Positions 24,414 to 36,824 of a stretch of DNA of 64,000 nucleotides are shown in pieces. The stretch's first letter is position 1, and each line of letters opens with the position of its first letter. The notes beneath the pieces are model-generated. The model searched no databases and was not told where the DNA came from. It worked only from the letters and a program-made list of their open reading frames with translations. This stretch comes from Chamaecrista fasciculata (taxonomy: Eukaryota > Streptophyta > Magnoliopsida > Fabales > Fabaceae): NCBI GenBank assembly GCA_003254925.1, contig QANZ01041884.1:1-64000 (forward strand). Reading direction: 5' to 3'. The translations under genes were made by a program, and so were the position numbers.

Positions 24414-27400
24414 CTGGGTAGTTAAATGAAATTATATAATTTAGAGTATTATGTACAATAATTGTAGCTTTGGAGTAGTATTAAGTATAAGTATGTTAGT
24501 TATAATCTGCCGTGTCTGTTTTTGTCCTTTTCTTTCCCTTTTTCGTGCTTAGTTAAATACCTTTTTACATTCTTATTCAATCTAAGCTCATAGTCATTAA
24601 AGAATGTCCCCAATCATAGCCAATCATTTGGTTACCTTTTGATTATCATTATTTGGGCAAACATAAAGGTGGTCGGAGACTTAAGGACCAGAATACGATT
24701 GTAAATGTGCTTGGCTTAACACACACTAATTTTTAAAACAATAATTCTCAAGCATCTTTTTGCAATTTATATGTATTTTAGTTGACTCTCTTCCTATCAG
24801 ATTTGCGAACTGAGCTGGCATATAAAAGGTTGCGTATTCCGTGAGGATGTGGGGTTTCTCTGAATACGCGTTTTGCAGCGAATCAAATTTGTCACGGTTA
24901 GTTTGATCAATACCACAACTAAGTTGTTTGTACTAACGTGCCGACAAGTTTCATGGGTTCGGGAGGAAAAAATTAAAATTATAATCAGAAACAGTTTTAG
25001 CCTCTTTCTTGTTTCTCTGTTGCTTTCTCTGTCTAAATTCACATGAGATAAGAACATAGCATTAAAAATGGGGGGAAAGGTAAAGTGGGGGTAGGTGGGT
25101 CTCATGTTCAGGTGATAACTACAGTTGAGTTTTGAGCTTGTTTGCCTAATTCTCGATTCTCCACTCCTGAAAAGATCCTAGAGATTAAACTATTTGCCAT
25201 TTGTTATAAAATCCTCAAATAATTTATCATTACATAATACAATCTCACTTCTCGCTGTTTTTTATTACTTTTTCCTTCTCTCTATGTGGTCCATAGAATA
25301 TGTACCAAATGCAATGTATGTTATGCATATAATTAAGATTGTGTTAATTTTGTAGTTGACAATGGAAATTACAAAGGTAGCTTGGGATGTCAATTTAAGA
25401 ATAAGATACAGTAAATGTGGTGTTGATGTGGCCAGAAGAGAGAGACCAATGCCACAAACTATGGAAAATCTTGGCCCTTGTATAAAAAGGGAGGACACTA
25501 TCTTATCTTTTTAGGGTACTAAGTTCCTGATGATAAGATTAGAACCATGCACATGGCACCACACGGTAAGTTCTTGATAAGGGACCATCTAAAGTTTTAA
25601 TATCGTCTTGAACTACTTCTCATCTCTCACCATTTATATCCGTTTTAAGTGGTTCCCATTCTTTTAAAAAATATATAATTTTCCATTTATCTGATCCAAT
25701 GTTGTACGAAAACAATATTTAATGTTACTGTCTTTGAAATAGACAAAGATAGCCCTAACTTGCAAGGCATCCATGACCAATATGCTGAAAAATTCAATAC
25801 GCTTCAAAAAATCACTGCAATAATTGCTCCCAGTATTGGATTAATTTGAAGTATATCCAAAGAGGTGCTGAATAATTGCACCACCGTTGATCACGAATGA
25901 GAAAATGCACTTGCTGACTCCAAAAATTATGTATTTTTAATTATTTATTCTTGGAAATTTAAACATTTATCATTCTCCAAAAAGCATTTAAGGAATTGCT
26001 TTTTAATCTACCGTCAATAACGGTTTCAGAGGCTTATAAATTTCCAAGTACATTTCTCACTCAAAATTAGGGTGCTCAAACTCACAATATGTCATCATCA
26101 CGTGAAATCTAATACTACTACGCCTGATGTTGATCCAAAGGAAGCGAAATGCATGAAAACACATCAAATTGAAGTTTCTATAAGACATTATATTAAATTG
26201 ATGATGGAGATAGGTAGGAATTTTCTGACAGATTTGACCTGATGATTAAATCAAATCAGTTATAAATAAACATGCATTACATTAATTATGCCAAAGGGTC
26301 TACATCAATTATTTGATCAAATGACATTTTCTTTTTCAAATTAAATTTACCCCACATAAAAAATTCTTGAGGTATCTGTAGTGTTATATTCTTTTTCCAT
26401 GTCTATCACAAAAATATTATTTTCTGCCGGTCTTACTTTTGTAGGGCTTGAATGCTTAAAGCCTTAAACCAGTGGTGGTGGTATTTTATTATCCTCATTC
26501 AGTCAACGAGTTTGATAGCAATTGCCTCAGAAGAAACAGGCAAAACAAACACAAGCTCAAGCTTCTTGTTATCTTGCGTAGGTTCTTATTGTTGTCTTTT
26601 CCACTTCATTCATTTGCAACTACTGAGATATAAAGCCAAGCCAAGAGGACCAGAAAGAAGAAGACACAGACACAGAGATAGATTTTTGGAATTTAGCATA
26701 CTTAAAAAATTCAATGAGACCCATAAATTCAGTAAATGAAAATGAAGATAGACATCGTAATGTAAATAGTATATTTTTGTGGGTTTTAGACTGGCCTTCA
26801 ACTGTGAAAATTCAAAACTGTTTACAAAGTAGATGAGCAGCATGGGACTATGGGAGTATATATGTGACCTCCTATAGTAAAATTGTTTTGATTAATGTCT
26901 CTTTTAAAACTTTATGTCACTTTAAAAAGGCGTATAATCATATAAAATTTGTTGTATTTTCATTGTTAAAATTGAAACATTAGTTAAAATGGAAAATATG
27001 ACAACAGAATTTTATATAATCAATCATACAAAAAATAAAATATTTTTAAAAAGATTATATATTATCATATAATTAGTGTAGTTGTTAGCAAATACTTAAT
27101 GAACCTTACATATATCTTTTACCTTAAAGGGAAAAAAAAAACTTGATTTTGTTCGCACTTCACATAACTCTATAGAGAGAAAAACATACACGAAAGGTCA
27201 AGGGAATGAAAAATATTTAAATAGTAGACCACACATCAATATTATAAATTGTTTGGAAATTCAACAGAGCAAACAATAAATAATAAAAATAAAAGAGCAA
27301 CTTGAAGAAGAAAAAGACCTTGGAGTTCAATACTTCAATTGCTCAGAGTGGTTTGCACGAAGAGACAAATTGTTTGTACTCTGAAAAATCCCTTTCTTTT

Positions 27401-27682
27401 TTCTCATCTTTGAATTGAAATTGTAAGATTTGGATTATATATATATATATATATATATATAACATGATAGATATGCTGATATAGTTTGTAAATGATAAAA
27501 ATAAACACAAACTCAAGTCACTTAAGGGCTGCGCCCTATATAGATAAATATTAGTATGAAAAATATTTATTTAGATATGAGAAATAAGATGAGGGCCACA
27601 TACGCATTTAACCCTCACATGTAACTTGAGGTTAAAACAATTTACAATAAAAACAAAAAAAAAACAATTTACAATAATTTTT
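21620..27682. other. 3' flank of coatomer beta' and intergenic DNA, no gene recognised
   Basis: About 6 kb of AT-rich DNA. The first part must include the 3' UTR. A short imperfect direct repeat with TTGATACCTGCATCAT occurs at about 23011 and 23086. Poly-T runs and an AT dinucleotide run (about 27438-27462) are present. Short open frames on both strands (for example 26452-26739) show no recognisable domain or codon bias. An extra 3' UTR exon of the coatomer gene cannot be excluded. Confidence 0.5.
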
Positions 27683-28216
27683 GGTTAAAGGATCATTTTG
27701 GTCCTAAATGTATGCCTTAATGTTCATTTTGGTCCATTATGTTTCAAAATGTCAAATTGGTCATAAATGTTTGCGAAATGTTTCATTTTGATCCCAAACT
27801 ATTGAATATGGCTTGTTTCAAGTTCAAATGTGACGAGTTTAGAGCTACGTATTGTTCTCGAATAGTACTTTCTCTATCCAACTAAGACCATCAGCAAACG
27901 AGGTCAAATTGGTCCTAAAAGTAGACCATTCTTTTCATGGTCAAACAAGCAAAGTTGATCGTATCTCTCGTTTCAAATTTAAATGCGACGAATTCAGAGC
28001 TATGAGTTTCTCTTAACAAGTCATTTGAACTTAAAGTGAAAGACGAGAGGAATATGACCAAATTCTATTGTTAGAGACAAAAATGAAATGTTTTACCAAT
28101 ATGTAGGACCAAAATGAATCATTTTGCCAACATTTAGAACTAATTTAAACATTTTGAAACATAACGGACCAAAATGAACACTAGGGCATATTTAGGACCA
28201 AAATGACCCTTTCACC
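27683..28216. mobile_element. Mutator-like MITE, GGTYAAAKGGTCATTTTGG family, copy 1
   Basis: The left terminus GGTTAAAGGATCATTTTGG is mirrored by CCAAAATGACCCTTTCACC at the right. Further mirrored units are AACTATTGAAT-type text and CAAACAT. The flanks ATAATTTTT and CTAATTTTT match in 8 of 9 positions, which fits a 9-bp duplication. A second copy of the family is at 37268-37785. Non-coding. Confidence 0.7.
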
Positions 28217-28436
28217 CTAATTTTTTATTCAACTTCTTCGAATAATTACACAAAATTAAATACAATCCAGAATAGTAACATATAACTATGCCATATTAAT
28301 AGGTTTTCTTTTTCAATTCTTTTTTTAATTTAAGAATTCCGTGTAATCGAAAGTCTAAACATAGGCGTAGGCAGACAACAGACCACGTCTTTTCGCATCA
28401 GCAAAATTGAAATTTTCATAGAAAATAATGGGAGGC

Positions 28437-28438
<2 letters not shown>

Positions 28439-28511
<73 letters not shown>
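28439..28511. repeat. (AAT)n microsatellite running into an assembly gap
   Basis: More than 20 AAT units run directly into a run of N. The long isoleucine-rich frame on the minus strand is an artefact of the repeat and the gap. Confidence 0.95.
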
Positions 28512-29123
28512 NNNNNNNNNNNNNNNNNNNNNNNNNNNNNNNNNNNNNNNNNNNNNNNNNNNNNNNNNNNNNNNNNNNNNNNNNNNNNNNNNNNNNNNNN
28601 NNNNNNNNNNNNNNNNNNNNNNNNNNNNNNNNNNNNNNNNNNNNNNNNNNNNNNNNNNNNNNNNNNNNNNNNNNNNNNNNNNNNNNNNNNNNNNNNNNNN
28701 NNNNNNNNNNNNNNNNNNNNNNNNNNNNNNNNNNNNNNNNNNNNNNNNNNNNNNNNNNNNNNNNNNNNNNNNNNNNNNNNNNNNNNNNNNNNNNNNNNNN
28801 NNNNNNNNNNNNNNNNNNNNNNNNNNNNNNNNNNNNNNNNNNNNNNNNNNNNNNNNNNNNNNNNNNNNNNNNNNNNNNNNNNNNNNNNNNNNNNNNNNNN
28901 NNNNNNNNNNNNNNNNNNNNNNNNNNNNNNNNNNNNNNNNNNNNNNNNNNNNNNNNNNNNNNNNNNNNNNNNNNNNNNNNNNNNNNNNNNNNNNNNNNNN
29001 NNNNNNNNNNNNNNNNNNNNNNNNNNNNNNNNNNNNNNNNNNNNNNNNNNNNNNNNNNNNNNNNNNNNNNNNNNNNNNNNNNNNNNNNNNNNNNNNNNNN
29101 NNNNNNNNNNNNNNNNNNNNNNN
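28512..29123. other. assembly gap (N)
   Basis: 612 undetermined bases. The true length is unknown. Confidence 0.99.
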
Positions 29124-29339
29124 TTAAAAAAATAAATGAATTAAAAAAATGCAAAAAACAATTAAAAATTAAAAAATGTCACCACTCTCTCTCTCCACTC
29201 ACTCTCCCATATGAGGTAATTTTAAATTGGTCCTAAATATTTTATTTATTTTAGATGCGTCTTACATATTTGTATAATTTCTCAAATTGGTCCCAAACTT
29301 ACTCTTTTATCAATATAAAAATTTAATATAATCTTTAAC

Positions 29340-30185
29340 TTTAAATCAATTCAAACGTTACATGCATATTGGCGTGCCCGTTATGTATGTAACGTTTGAT
29401 TTGGCATTTGTAGTTATTTAGTGATTAAATAATATATTTTTATTATTCAAGGACTAAATTGTTAGAAGTGTGAAAAGTAAAAGACAAAATAATAAGTTTT
29501 TATTTTCTTAAATTCCATCAACTACTTTCTCTCTCCCATTATCTATATTTTTTCTCTTTTAATATTTCAAAATGAAATTAATTTTGACCAACCAAAACAC
29601 CTCTCACACATATAATATAGTATAGATATATATATATATACTAGGGCCTTTCCGTCCCCTAAGAGGCACAGAACTATGTATATAACGTTTGATTTGACAT
29701 TTATAGTTATTCAGTGACTAAATAGTATATTTCTATTGTTTAAGGACTAAATTGTTAGAAGTGCGAAAATTAAAAGACCAAATAATAAGTTTTCACTTTC
29801 TTAAATCTCATCTACTACTTTATTTTTCTCATTATCTATAAAGTTAGTCAATTATCAAGTTCCACATGTTTATTCTTATTTTTTTAATTTTTTTAATTTA
29901 ATTATTTTTTACGAACTAAAAGCACCCTCACACATATAATATACTAGGGGCTTTGCGTGCCCGTATATGTAAAATAAATTATGGACCAAACCGTTGACTC
30001 AGTAAAAAAGAAGGGACCAAATAATAAGTTTCCTCTTATTTTTTTGTAGTCATCAAAGTAGTGGGAAGTTACTTAACTCTCTCAACTATTTTTTTTTCCT
30101 CTTTTAATATTTCAAAATAAAATAAAATTAATTTTGACCAACCAAAAACACCCTTCACACATATAATATAGTATATATATATATA
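29340..30185. repeat. tandemly arranged partial copies of the CTTTGCGTGCC repeat family
   Basis: Three related starts are seen: TTGGCGTGCCCGTTATG (about 29369), CTAGGGCCTTTCCGTCCCC (about 29641) and ACTAGGGGCTTTGCGTGCCC (about 29944). The first two are followed by the same roughly 100-bp stretch (AACGTTTGATTTG, GACTAAATAGTATAT-like, GGACTAAATTGTTAGAAGTG). TTTTGACCAACCAAAA followed by CACACATATAATATAGTATA precedes or separates units. The layout suggests repeated insertion or local duplication of one family. A Helitron origin is possible but unproven. Confidence 0.55.
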
Positions 30186-30419
30186 TATATTTGCCTTTTA
30201 TTTCTCATACTATCATCTCAACTCCTTCTTTTGGTTCTGTTTCTTTTTTGTTTTTAGTAAATAGTTATTTTAAATTTCTTAAATTACCTTTCAAGGTGTA
30301 ACGGGATTGGAAAAAAAAAATTATAAATTCAAGCATGCTATAATTAATCTTCGCAGCTTCTAAACACGATGAACTCTTGCCATCACACGTTTTCTCCATT
30401 TTTATATGATCACAAGAAA

Positions 30420-30612
30420 GGTTGGCTCACTTGATAAGGAGTCAACTCATAATCCACAAAATCGTGAGTTCGAATCTCACAGCCGATGTGAGGGTCTTGT
30501 TGGTAGGCGATCTGTAAAAACCTCTGTAAGCGCTCATAGAGCCTTGAGGCCTGCCCTGGCCTTGATGAGCCCCGGGACCCAACTCACCTAAACTTTTCTA
30601 AAACAAATAAAA
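30420..30612 (+). mobile_element. tRNA-derived SINE
   Basis: A pol III A box TGGCTCACTTG (30423-30433) and B box GTTCGAATC (30468-30476) lie at tRNA-like spacing. The intervening AACTCATAATCC resembles a tRNA-Met (CAT) anticodon loop. A GC-richer body follows (CCTTGAGGCCTGCCC, GAGCCCCGGGACCC) and ends in A-rich sequence. No functional tRNA acceptor stem is seen, so it is a SINE and not a tRNA gene. Confidence 0.75.
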
Positions 30613-31689
30613 AAACATTAAAGCAAGAGGACAACATAATGAACATATAGATTTTGTATGCCTTTTTTCTATTAATTAGAATAACTAATTATATGGTTAG
30701 TTGTTTATTTTTAAAAAATTATTTTTTATATTTTTATCTTTAATTATTAGTCACATAAATATTTTGTTATGTATTTTTAATAATGAAAGTAATAAAATAA
30801 ATTATATAAGAGTGGACTATTTTTTTTTCCAAAGGTAAAGGTCAATTTCTTTTTTTTAAAAAAGAACATTTACTTCATTTTCGTTCAAATTGCAATACCC
30901 TCCAATTTGCTTAAGGAGAGATGAAAAAGTAAAACCTACTTTTTCTTTATTCCTCCATTTACCACGCTTTAGGGGCTAACATACTTAAAAATAGGAATCG
31001 TGGTATCTTAAATTGCAAGATATCTTCATTTGTTCTTTCATAATTATTTTCTTTATTATATCAATTATTATTCTTTGGGCAAATGAGGACACTCTTGGAT
31101 GTAGATATCCTTCATCTTTATTCCAACTTTGCACAACTGCACTTCTACAAATGATGTGCAAATGTACTTTTTTTCTATGAAAGTATGTATTTTTTACTAC
31201 ATTTATCTGCATCCCAAGAATTGTTCTTATTATTAATAGCAAAATTCTTAAATTTAGTTATTTAAAATATTAAAATAATTTATAAGAGCCATCTACCATA
31301 CGGGTCACATTGGTAACTGAAATTAGAAAAATACTAATTTTATCATCATTTGATTCACAATATTTTTTGAAAAATAAAACATTATTGCTACACATGGTCC
31401 GAAGTCCGAACACAATTGAAATTAATTTGGTCACAAAAAAATGAATGATCAATAAAACATTATATTTTATTCTAAGATTTTTCTTATTTTGCTATTATAT
31501 TCTAAATTTAATAAGGAAATATTACAATTTATTTCACACTTTTGATATACAAAAATAATTTCCATTTTGAACAATTCAAAAAGTCAACAAGATGTGAGGC
31601 TAAGGAACGAGTCAATCACTATGTGGGTCCCTTCTAAACATTATATATACGTATCTTAATAAAAAAAAAACATTACATTTTAATTTTTA

Positions 31690-32000
31690 TTGACAAAAAC
31701 TCCCTTTTTCCTCCTGGAACTTTAAATTAACTTTCATTTCCGTCCTCAATATTTTTTTGCTGTCAACTTCATCCCATTATTTTACATTTTGGTCAATTAG
31801 GATTTGCGTTTATTTTTCTATCAATTTTATATTACATATTGTTATCTACGTAGAATTTGTCGTTAATATTTGATTAAAGAAAGAGGAAAGAATAAGATTG
31901 ACTAAAATATAAAATATTAGAGACGGAATTGACAAATAAAAAAATTAAAGACCAATTTGAAAATTAAATTAAAATTTTGGGACAAAAAATATACTTTTGC
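31690..32000. repeat. inverted-repeat element with GACAAAAACT / ACTTTTGC ends
   Basis: The left arm contains TTTCCGTCCTCAATATTTTT and TTTTACATTTTGGTCAATT. The right arm mirrors these as TTGACTAAAATATAAAATATT and AGACGGAATTGACAAATAAA. The left arm also matches, in inverse, the repeats at 34615-34780. Non-coding. Confidence 0.5.
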
Positions 32001-33021
32001 GGTTTTGCTAATTGTATTTCACATTATGATCGCCGTCGGATATCTGACACGTGTCGCAATATCTCAACGTTATAGCTGCCTCTTGCATCTGCGTGCCGGC
32101 TGGCAATTTTGTCGTTTACGTGGCATGCACTGCCACGTAAGCATCTATCACTATTTCAGTATTTCTTTCTCTTCTCTTCTTCCTCAATCCTCCTTCCTCA
32201 TCAATTCTTTCCTTTTTCTCCAACAAATGCTATTTTATTTAATGCTTATCAAAACCCAAAATCAAAAACTACAACTAATGGGTATTTTAATACTTCATGA
32301 TAATGACTCGTTAGGATGAGTATAAAACAAAAACTAAGAAGATAGTTCTTTATAATTGTGATTGGATACTATTTCATTTACGTGTTTGGTAATCAATCTA
32401 AAATAATAAATCATACCAAATGGGAGTGGTTGATCCATGTTTATACAACTTCCTCATCAATATTATATGTATTTAGCGGCATTGATAGTTAATCAATAAT
32501 TATATGTCAATATTAAGAAAATACTATGCTAATATAAGTCGCTAGCCCCTTTTACATTTGTTTCAATTATAAACATGTATATTGTTGATGTTGTTTAAAC
32601 ATGTTATCCAACACCTAATATTTGACACACAATAAAACAACTTCTATTCCTTTTTGAATATATATATATATATATTCATAAAAATAAGTGTTAATCCATT
32701 GAAATAAATAAATTTTTTTCATTTATATATAAGTTAGTATGAAAAGCACACCCGTTTTAGCTAAACATAGTAGACGATGAAGATAGAAGGCAAAAATATT
32801 AAATATAATTTTTTGAAATATATTTGTAAAAAAAAAAAAGGATCATTTTTACCAACAAAATAAATGGAATATATATTAGAGAAGTTTTAATAACATTTAT
32901 CAAATTAAATATGTCAAGAAATATCCCTATCAAAAAATATGTCAAGAAATATCCTATCATTAATTAATAGTCAACCAAACCTCATATCAAAATGTTAATA
33001 TAATTTATTCTAATTCTAGTC

Positions 33022-33247
33022 AATGTTGGTGTATTGTACTTCCATTAATTAAAAAGAAATTTATTACACCTCCGATATGGCTAATTGTTTTCTTTGTCAA
33101 ACAAATAATTATGATCAAACGAATATTTATTATTAGTCGGTTTGTATGTTTTATTTTAATACGTGATTTATAATTTAAAAATATAAAATAAAAATAATAT
33201 TTTTTTCTCGTTTATTTTAATTCATGGAAGTACAATACACCAACATT
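33022..33247. mobile_element. 226-bp MITE with about 33-bp terminal inverted repeats
   Basis: AATGTTGGTGTATTGTACTT with CCATTAATTAAAA at the left is mirrored, with about one mismatch, at the right end (TTTTAATTCATGG then AAGTACAATACACCAACATT). The interior is A/T-rich and non-coding. Confidence 0.75.
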
Positions 33248-33446
33248 TTTAAAAAAACCAAATAATTTCTCAAAAAATGGTATTGCACTTATATTTTATG
33301 GTTTTTTTCATTTCAGTTGAATTTTGAATGTTGAACTAATATTTTTTGAGTAAAAAATTATTTATTCAATAAAAGATCAATTGACATGTTACTAAGATTT
33401 TTACTAAAAAAAGAAAATTAATTGGCTACTCAAATACTTTTAGGGA

Positions 33447-33570
33447 AAATCTATAGAAAGTAGGATAGTTCTAACAAATTTTGTTGCACAAATCTTAAGA
33501 TCGAAAAGGCAGATCCAATGGTCAGAAAATGGGTAGCTAAAGCTATCCTACTTTTTCTAACACAATCCTA
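33447..33570. repeat. short MITE-like inverted repeat
   Basis: AATCTATAGAAAGTAGGATAG is roughly mirrored by CTATCCTACTTTTTCTAAC about 90 bp later. The boundaries are approximate. Confidence 0.45.
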
Positions 33571-33640
33571 GAGTCAATTTTTATAATATTCATCAATATT
33601 AATATTATCAAATAACATATTAATATTTTATAATCATTTA

Positions 33641-34447
33641 GGAGGCGTTTGGTACATGGATTAGAAAAATAGTCCCAGGATTATGAGTTCTGGACTAGAG
33701 TAATCCCGCGTTTGGTATGCAGATTGGAAAATTAGTCTCGAGAATAATGTATTCCCAGGAATAATATAATTTCCTAAAATAACTATTTTTTAATCCCACA
33801 TAAGGGGGTGGGATTAGTCTAATCCCATGACATGGAATTATTTTTTCTATCCAAAATGACTTTATTACCCTTAATTAATTCCTCTAATTAATTCTTTTTC
33901 AACAAACTCTGATCACTTTTCATCTTTGTCATAACAAAGGACAACAATCTTATTGATTATTTCTTCACTTTGGATGAATTTTTATTTCTGTGTTATTTTG
34001 AGAATTATTTCAGTTATGTTATGAGAGAGATTTTTTTTAGACAAATTTATTATGTTGAGAATTATGGACATTGTGTTATAAAATAGTAATTTTCTCATGA
34101 ATCTATTAATGTTATTTAAAATTTTTAATTATGATCTAATTATTTCTTTATGATATAGTATTTTTCTCATGAATTGTTTTGAAGAATTTATATATTTGAT
34201 AAACTATTAGTTGAGAATAAAAAGTCAAGGGCATATTTGTAAAAGTATTAAATATTCCCAAAAATATCAAAATTGAACCAAACACAAGATTGTAACATTC
34301 ATTGGAATATTGCAAAATAATCCTAAGATTATTTTAATTCATCCAAACAGACATTCTTATAATATTGGAAATCTTATTCTTAGGAATCACATTCCTGGGA
34401 ATGTGATTCCCGAAAATGAAAAAATAATCCGTGTACCAAACGCCCCC
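33641..34447. mobile_element. PIF/Harbinger (Tourist-like) MITE with TTA duplication
   Basis: The left end GGAGGCGTTTGGTACATGGA is mirrored by the right end GTGTACCAAACGCCCCC. An exact TTA flanks both sides (33638-33640 and 34448-34450). A TTA duplication with GGNGGCGTTTGG termini is diagnostic of this superfamily. At 807 bp it is long for a MITE, but no transposase frame is visible. Confidence 0.82.
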
Positions 34448-34609
34448 TTAAATTTAGGTTCATAATCAACATTATCCAACATTTGACCTATGAGTATAAT
34501 AAATGTGACTGATTCAACAAGTTTTCTGAGTTGTTGACCGATTTTTAAATATAAGGATTTTATGAATAACTCGGACCGAACCATTGACCGATTTTTAAAT
34601 ATAAAGGAT

Positions 34610-34785
34610 AAAATTGACCAAAATGTGAAAGATTAGGGACGAAATTGACAGCAAAAAAATATTGGGGACGAAATTGACAGCATGTGTAAAGTTTGGGGAC
34701 GAAATTGACAGTAAAGAAAAATTGGGAACGAAATTGACAGTAGGTATAAAGTTTGGAGACGAAATGAATACTTTTGCCAAAAGCT
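34610..34785. repeat. cluster of short direct repeats GGGGACGAAATTGACAG
   Basis: GGGACGAAATTGACAG-type units occur at least four times at about 40-50 bp spacing. In the opposite orientation similar units occur at 31740-31800. The minus-strand frame 34595-34780 (repeats of NFVPN and SLLSISSPNF-like text) is the translation of this repeat. Confidence 0.65.
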
Positions 34786-34789
34786 TATA

Positions 34790-35518
34790 ATTTATTCCAC
34801 CACAACAAGTTAATGTTTCATTACATTAATCAAAACTAAAAGAAAAATGTCAGCTGAACTATTACGTACAAAATGTATATTATGTGAGGGATAAATATTT
34901 TTTTATCGTTACCCCATTAGAAATATAGATTTTAAATAATCACATGAAATGACATGTTTATGAGACAATGACACCTAAATAAATTTATATTATCAATCAA
35001 TGGTTATGCAATTTTTTTATTAACTGACCTACAATGGATAATTTTGATTAAAAGACATAATTGAGAAGATAATCATATATAATTTTCTAAACTAATTATA
35101 ATCATAATCATAAATTGGGTAAAAGGAAGTCACCATTAAAGGTAGGCATCTAATTCAAGAGATTTGAGAAAATGATAAACCACGAGAAAACAGCCTATCA
35201 CAACTCACCACACCTTTAATTATACATAGAATCCCACTACTCATAGTCATAGCATATATTATCCTCTTAAATTAATTTCCCTTACTGGTAATTAATAATT
35301 ACTAATCCCTAATTTAACCTAATCTCACAATTCACACGTGACACCTCATAGTCACACCTTCCTTCCTTATTGACTAACCTCTCTTTCGCATAATCGACTA
35401 GTCACATCCAGCTTAATCACAACAACACACAAAGCAAAAGCGCGTTTAACGGTCATTAAGCTGTTTAAATTGACTCGAAGGCAGATTAGTCATTTCAATG
35501 AAATGCAAAATAATAATA
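34790..35518. other. intergenic AT-rich DNA, nothing recognised
   Basis: No coding potential, RNA gene or clear terminal repeat was seen. Confidence 0.4.
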
Positions 35519-35775
35519 AGAGTAAACTAACAATTTGATTCTAAAAGATTACTAAGCTGACAACTTGGTCCCTGAAAAATTAAAATGTATAATTTATTTC
35601 TTGAAAGATCAAAACGACATACTAATTAATCATTTTTATGGACTAAATAGTATACCATTTTCATCTGTCAAGAACTAAAAAAGTATATTTAGGGATCAAA
35701 TGCGTATTTTAATATTTCATAGACTGAGTTGTTAGCTCAGTGATTTTTCACGGACCAAATTGTTTGTTTACTCTA
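35519..35775. repeat. MITE with AGAGTAAACTAACAATTTG termini
   Basis: AGAGTAAACTAACAATTTG at the left is mirrored by CAAATTGTTTGTTTACTCT at the right, with mirrored GGTCCCTGAAA/GGACCAAA-type units inside. A partial relative is in SULTR intron 3, and a weaker one lies at 45268-45497. Confidence 0.65.
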
Positions 35776-35958
35776 GGGTAAATTACACTCTGATATCCTG
35801 CTTTATGAACTGATTTCACTTTAGTACTATGTTCTTTCAAAAGTGGCATTTTGGTACCTTAACAAAGATAAAACAAGATAACAAAGTGTCACTTTAAAAA
35901 AAACAGGGTACCAAAGTAAAATCGATCGATAAAACAGAGCACAAAGTATAATTTACCC
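35775..35958. mobile_element. short complete GGGTAAATTACACTTTGG-family MITE
   Basis: It starts AGGGTAAATTACACTCTGAT and ends GCACAAAGTATAATTTACCC. The body is mirrored units of GGTACC and CAAAGT. It abuts the preceding MITE directly. The ends are those of the gene-capturing elements at 8149-9388 and 10763-12633, so this is a minimal non-autonomous relative. Confidence 0.65.
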
Positions 35959-36318
35959 TAATTATTATTATTATTGGTCAAAATCTCATTTTAGTTACTA
36001 AACTATTTGATAAATTCTGTTTCGATCATCTAATTTTCTTGTTCTATTTAAATAATCAAACTTGCGGGCAGATTATCATTTCAAAGTAATTTTATTTTAT
36101 CGCTATCTTCAAGCTAGACACAAAAAAAAAATGAACAAATTTTCTTTCATATATGTCTTAATTAGTGAATTAACAAAAAAAATTATTATTAAAAAAATAA
36201 TCACAAATTTATCTCTATTACTTTTTTCTTCATGAACTCACTTGGATAGAAACTTTTTTATTTCAACAACAAATTTTGAAATTTATCTCTAGAAGGACCA
36301 AAATGAAATTTGGAGATG

Positions 36319-36824
36319 ATGGCTCCGTTTGGTATGTTAGAATTGCCCTTTGCATTGTAAAGTGACACAAACTCCAAGATTTTCATGTGTTTGGTATGAC
36401 AATATATACTCTGTAAAGTGAATTACAATGTAAAGACATTTAAATTACATATGTCATTTTTCTTTACTTCACATTTCTGATGTAATCCAACTTTACTTAG
36501 GGAATCATGGTAGAATTTCTAATTTGCCCCTCTCACTCTCATCCCTTCTTCTTCCTCTTTATGAAACCGAGCCGGCAACTGTGGACGGCAGCAGCGGTTG
36601 ACGGCGGCAGCAACGGTGGCGGTGACCTTGTGGTGATTATGAGAGGAGCATTTTTGTTATTTTCTTTCTATATCTATTTTACTTTCCCTCTCCTACCTTT
36701 TTATACCAAACACTTTAAAATCTTTACCTACCTAATATTTCCTAAACTATTTCCCTTTCCTTCATTATTTTACATCTTAAAAGACTTTCCTTTTCCTCAC
36801 TATGGTACCAAACAGACCGATGAA
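36319..36824. repeat. TIR element with GGCTCCGTTTGGTA / TACCAAACAGACC ends
   Basis: The left GGCTCCGTTTGGTATG is mirrored by TGGTACCAAACAGACC at about 36809-36823. Subterminal AAAGTGA and TTTACA blocks are also mirrored. GAT borders both ends, which may be a short duplication. The GC-rich interior part (GGCAGCAGCGGTTGACGGC) may be captured DNA, but I see no recognisable product. Confidence 0.5.

Noticed and set aside
26452-26739. A 95-codon plus-strand frame after the coatomer gene
   Set aside because: No recognised domain, mixed hydrophobic and basic low complexity, and no gene context.
28439-28511. CRISPR-like array or other regular repeat system
   Set aside because: Simple trinucleotide microsatellite without spacers. 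No CRISPR array is expected in plant nuclear DNA and none was found.
28330-29154. A 274-codon frame on the minus strand
   Set aside because: It consists of the AAT microsatellite and the N gap.
30420-30490. A possible functional tRNA-Met gene
   Set aside because: A and B boxes are present, but the acceptor stem does not pair properly and the unit continues into a SINE body.
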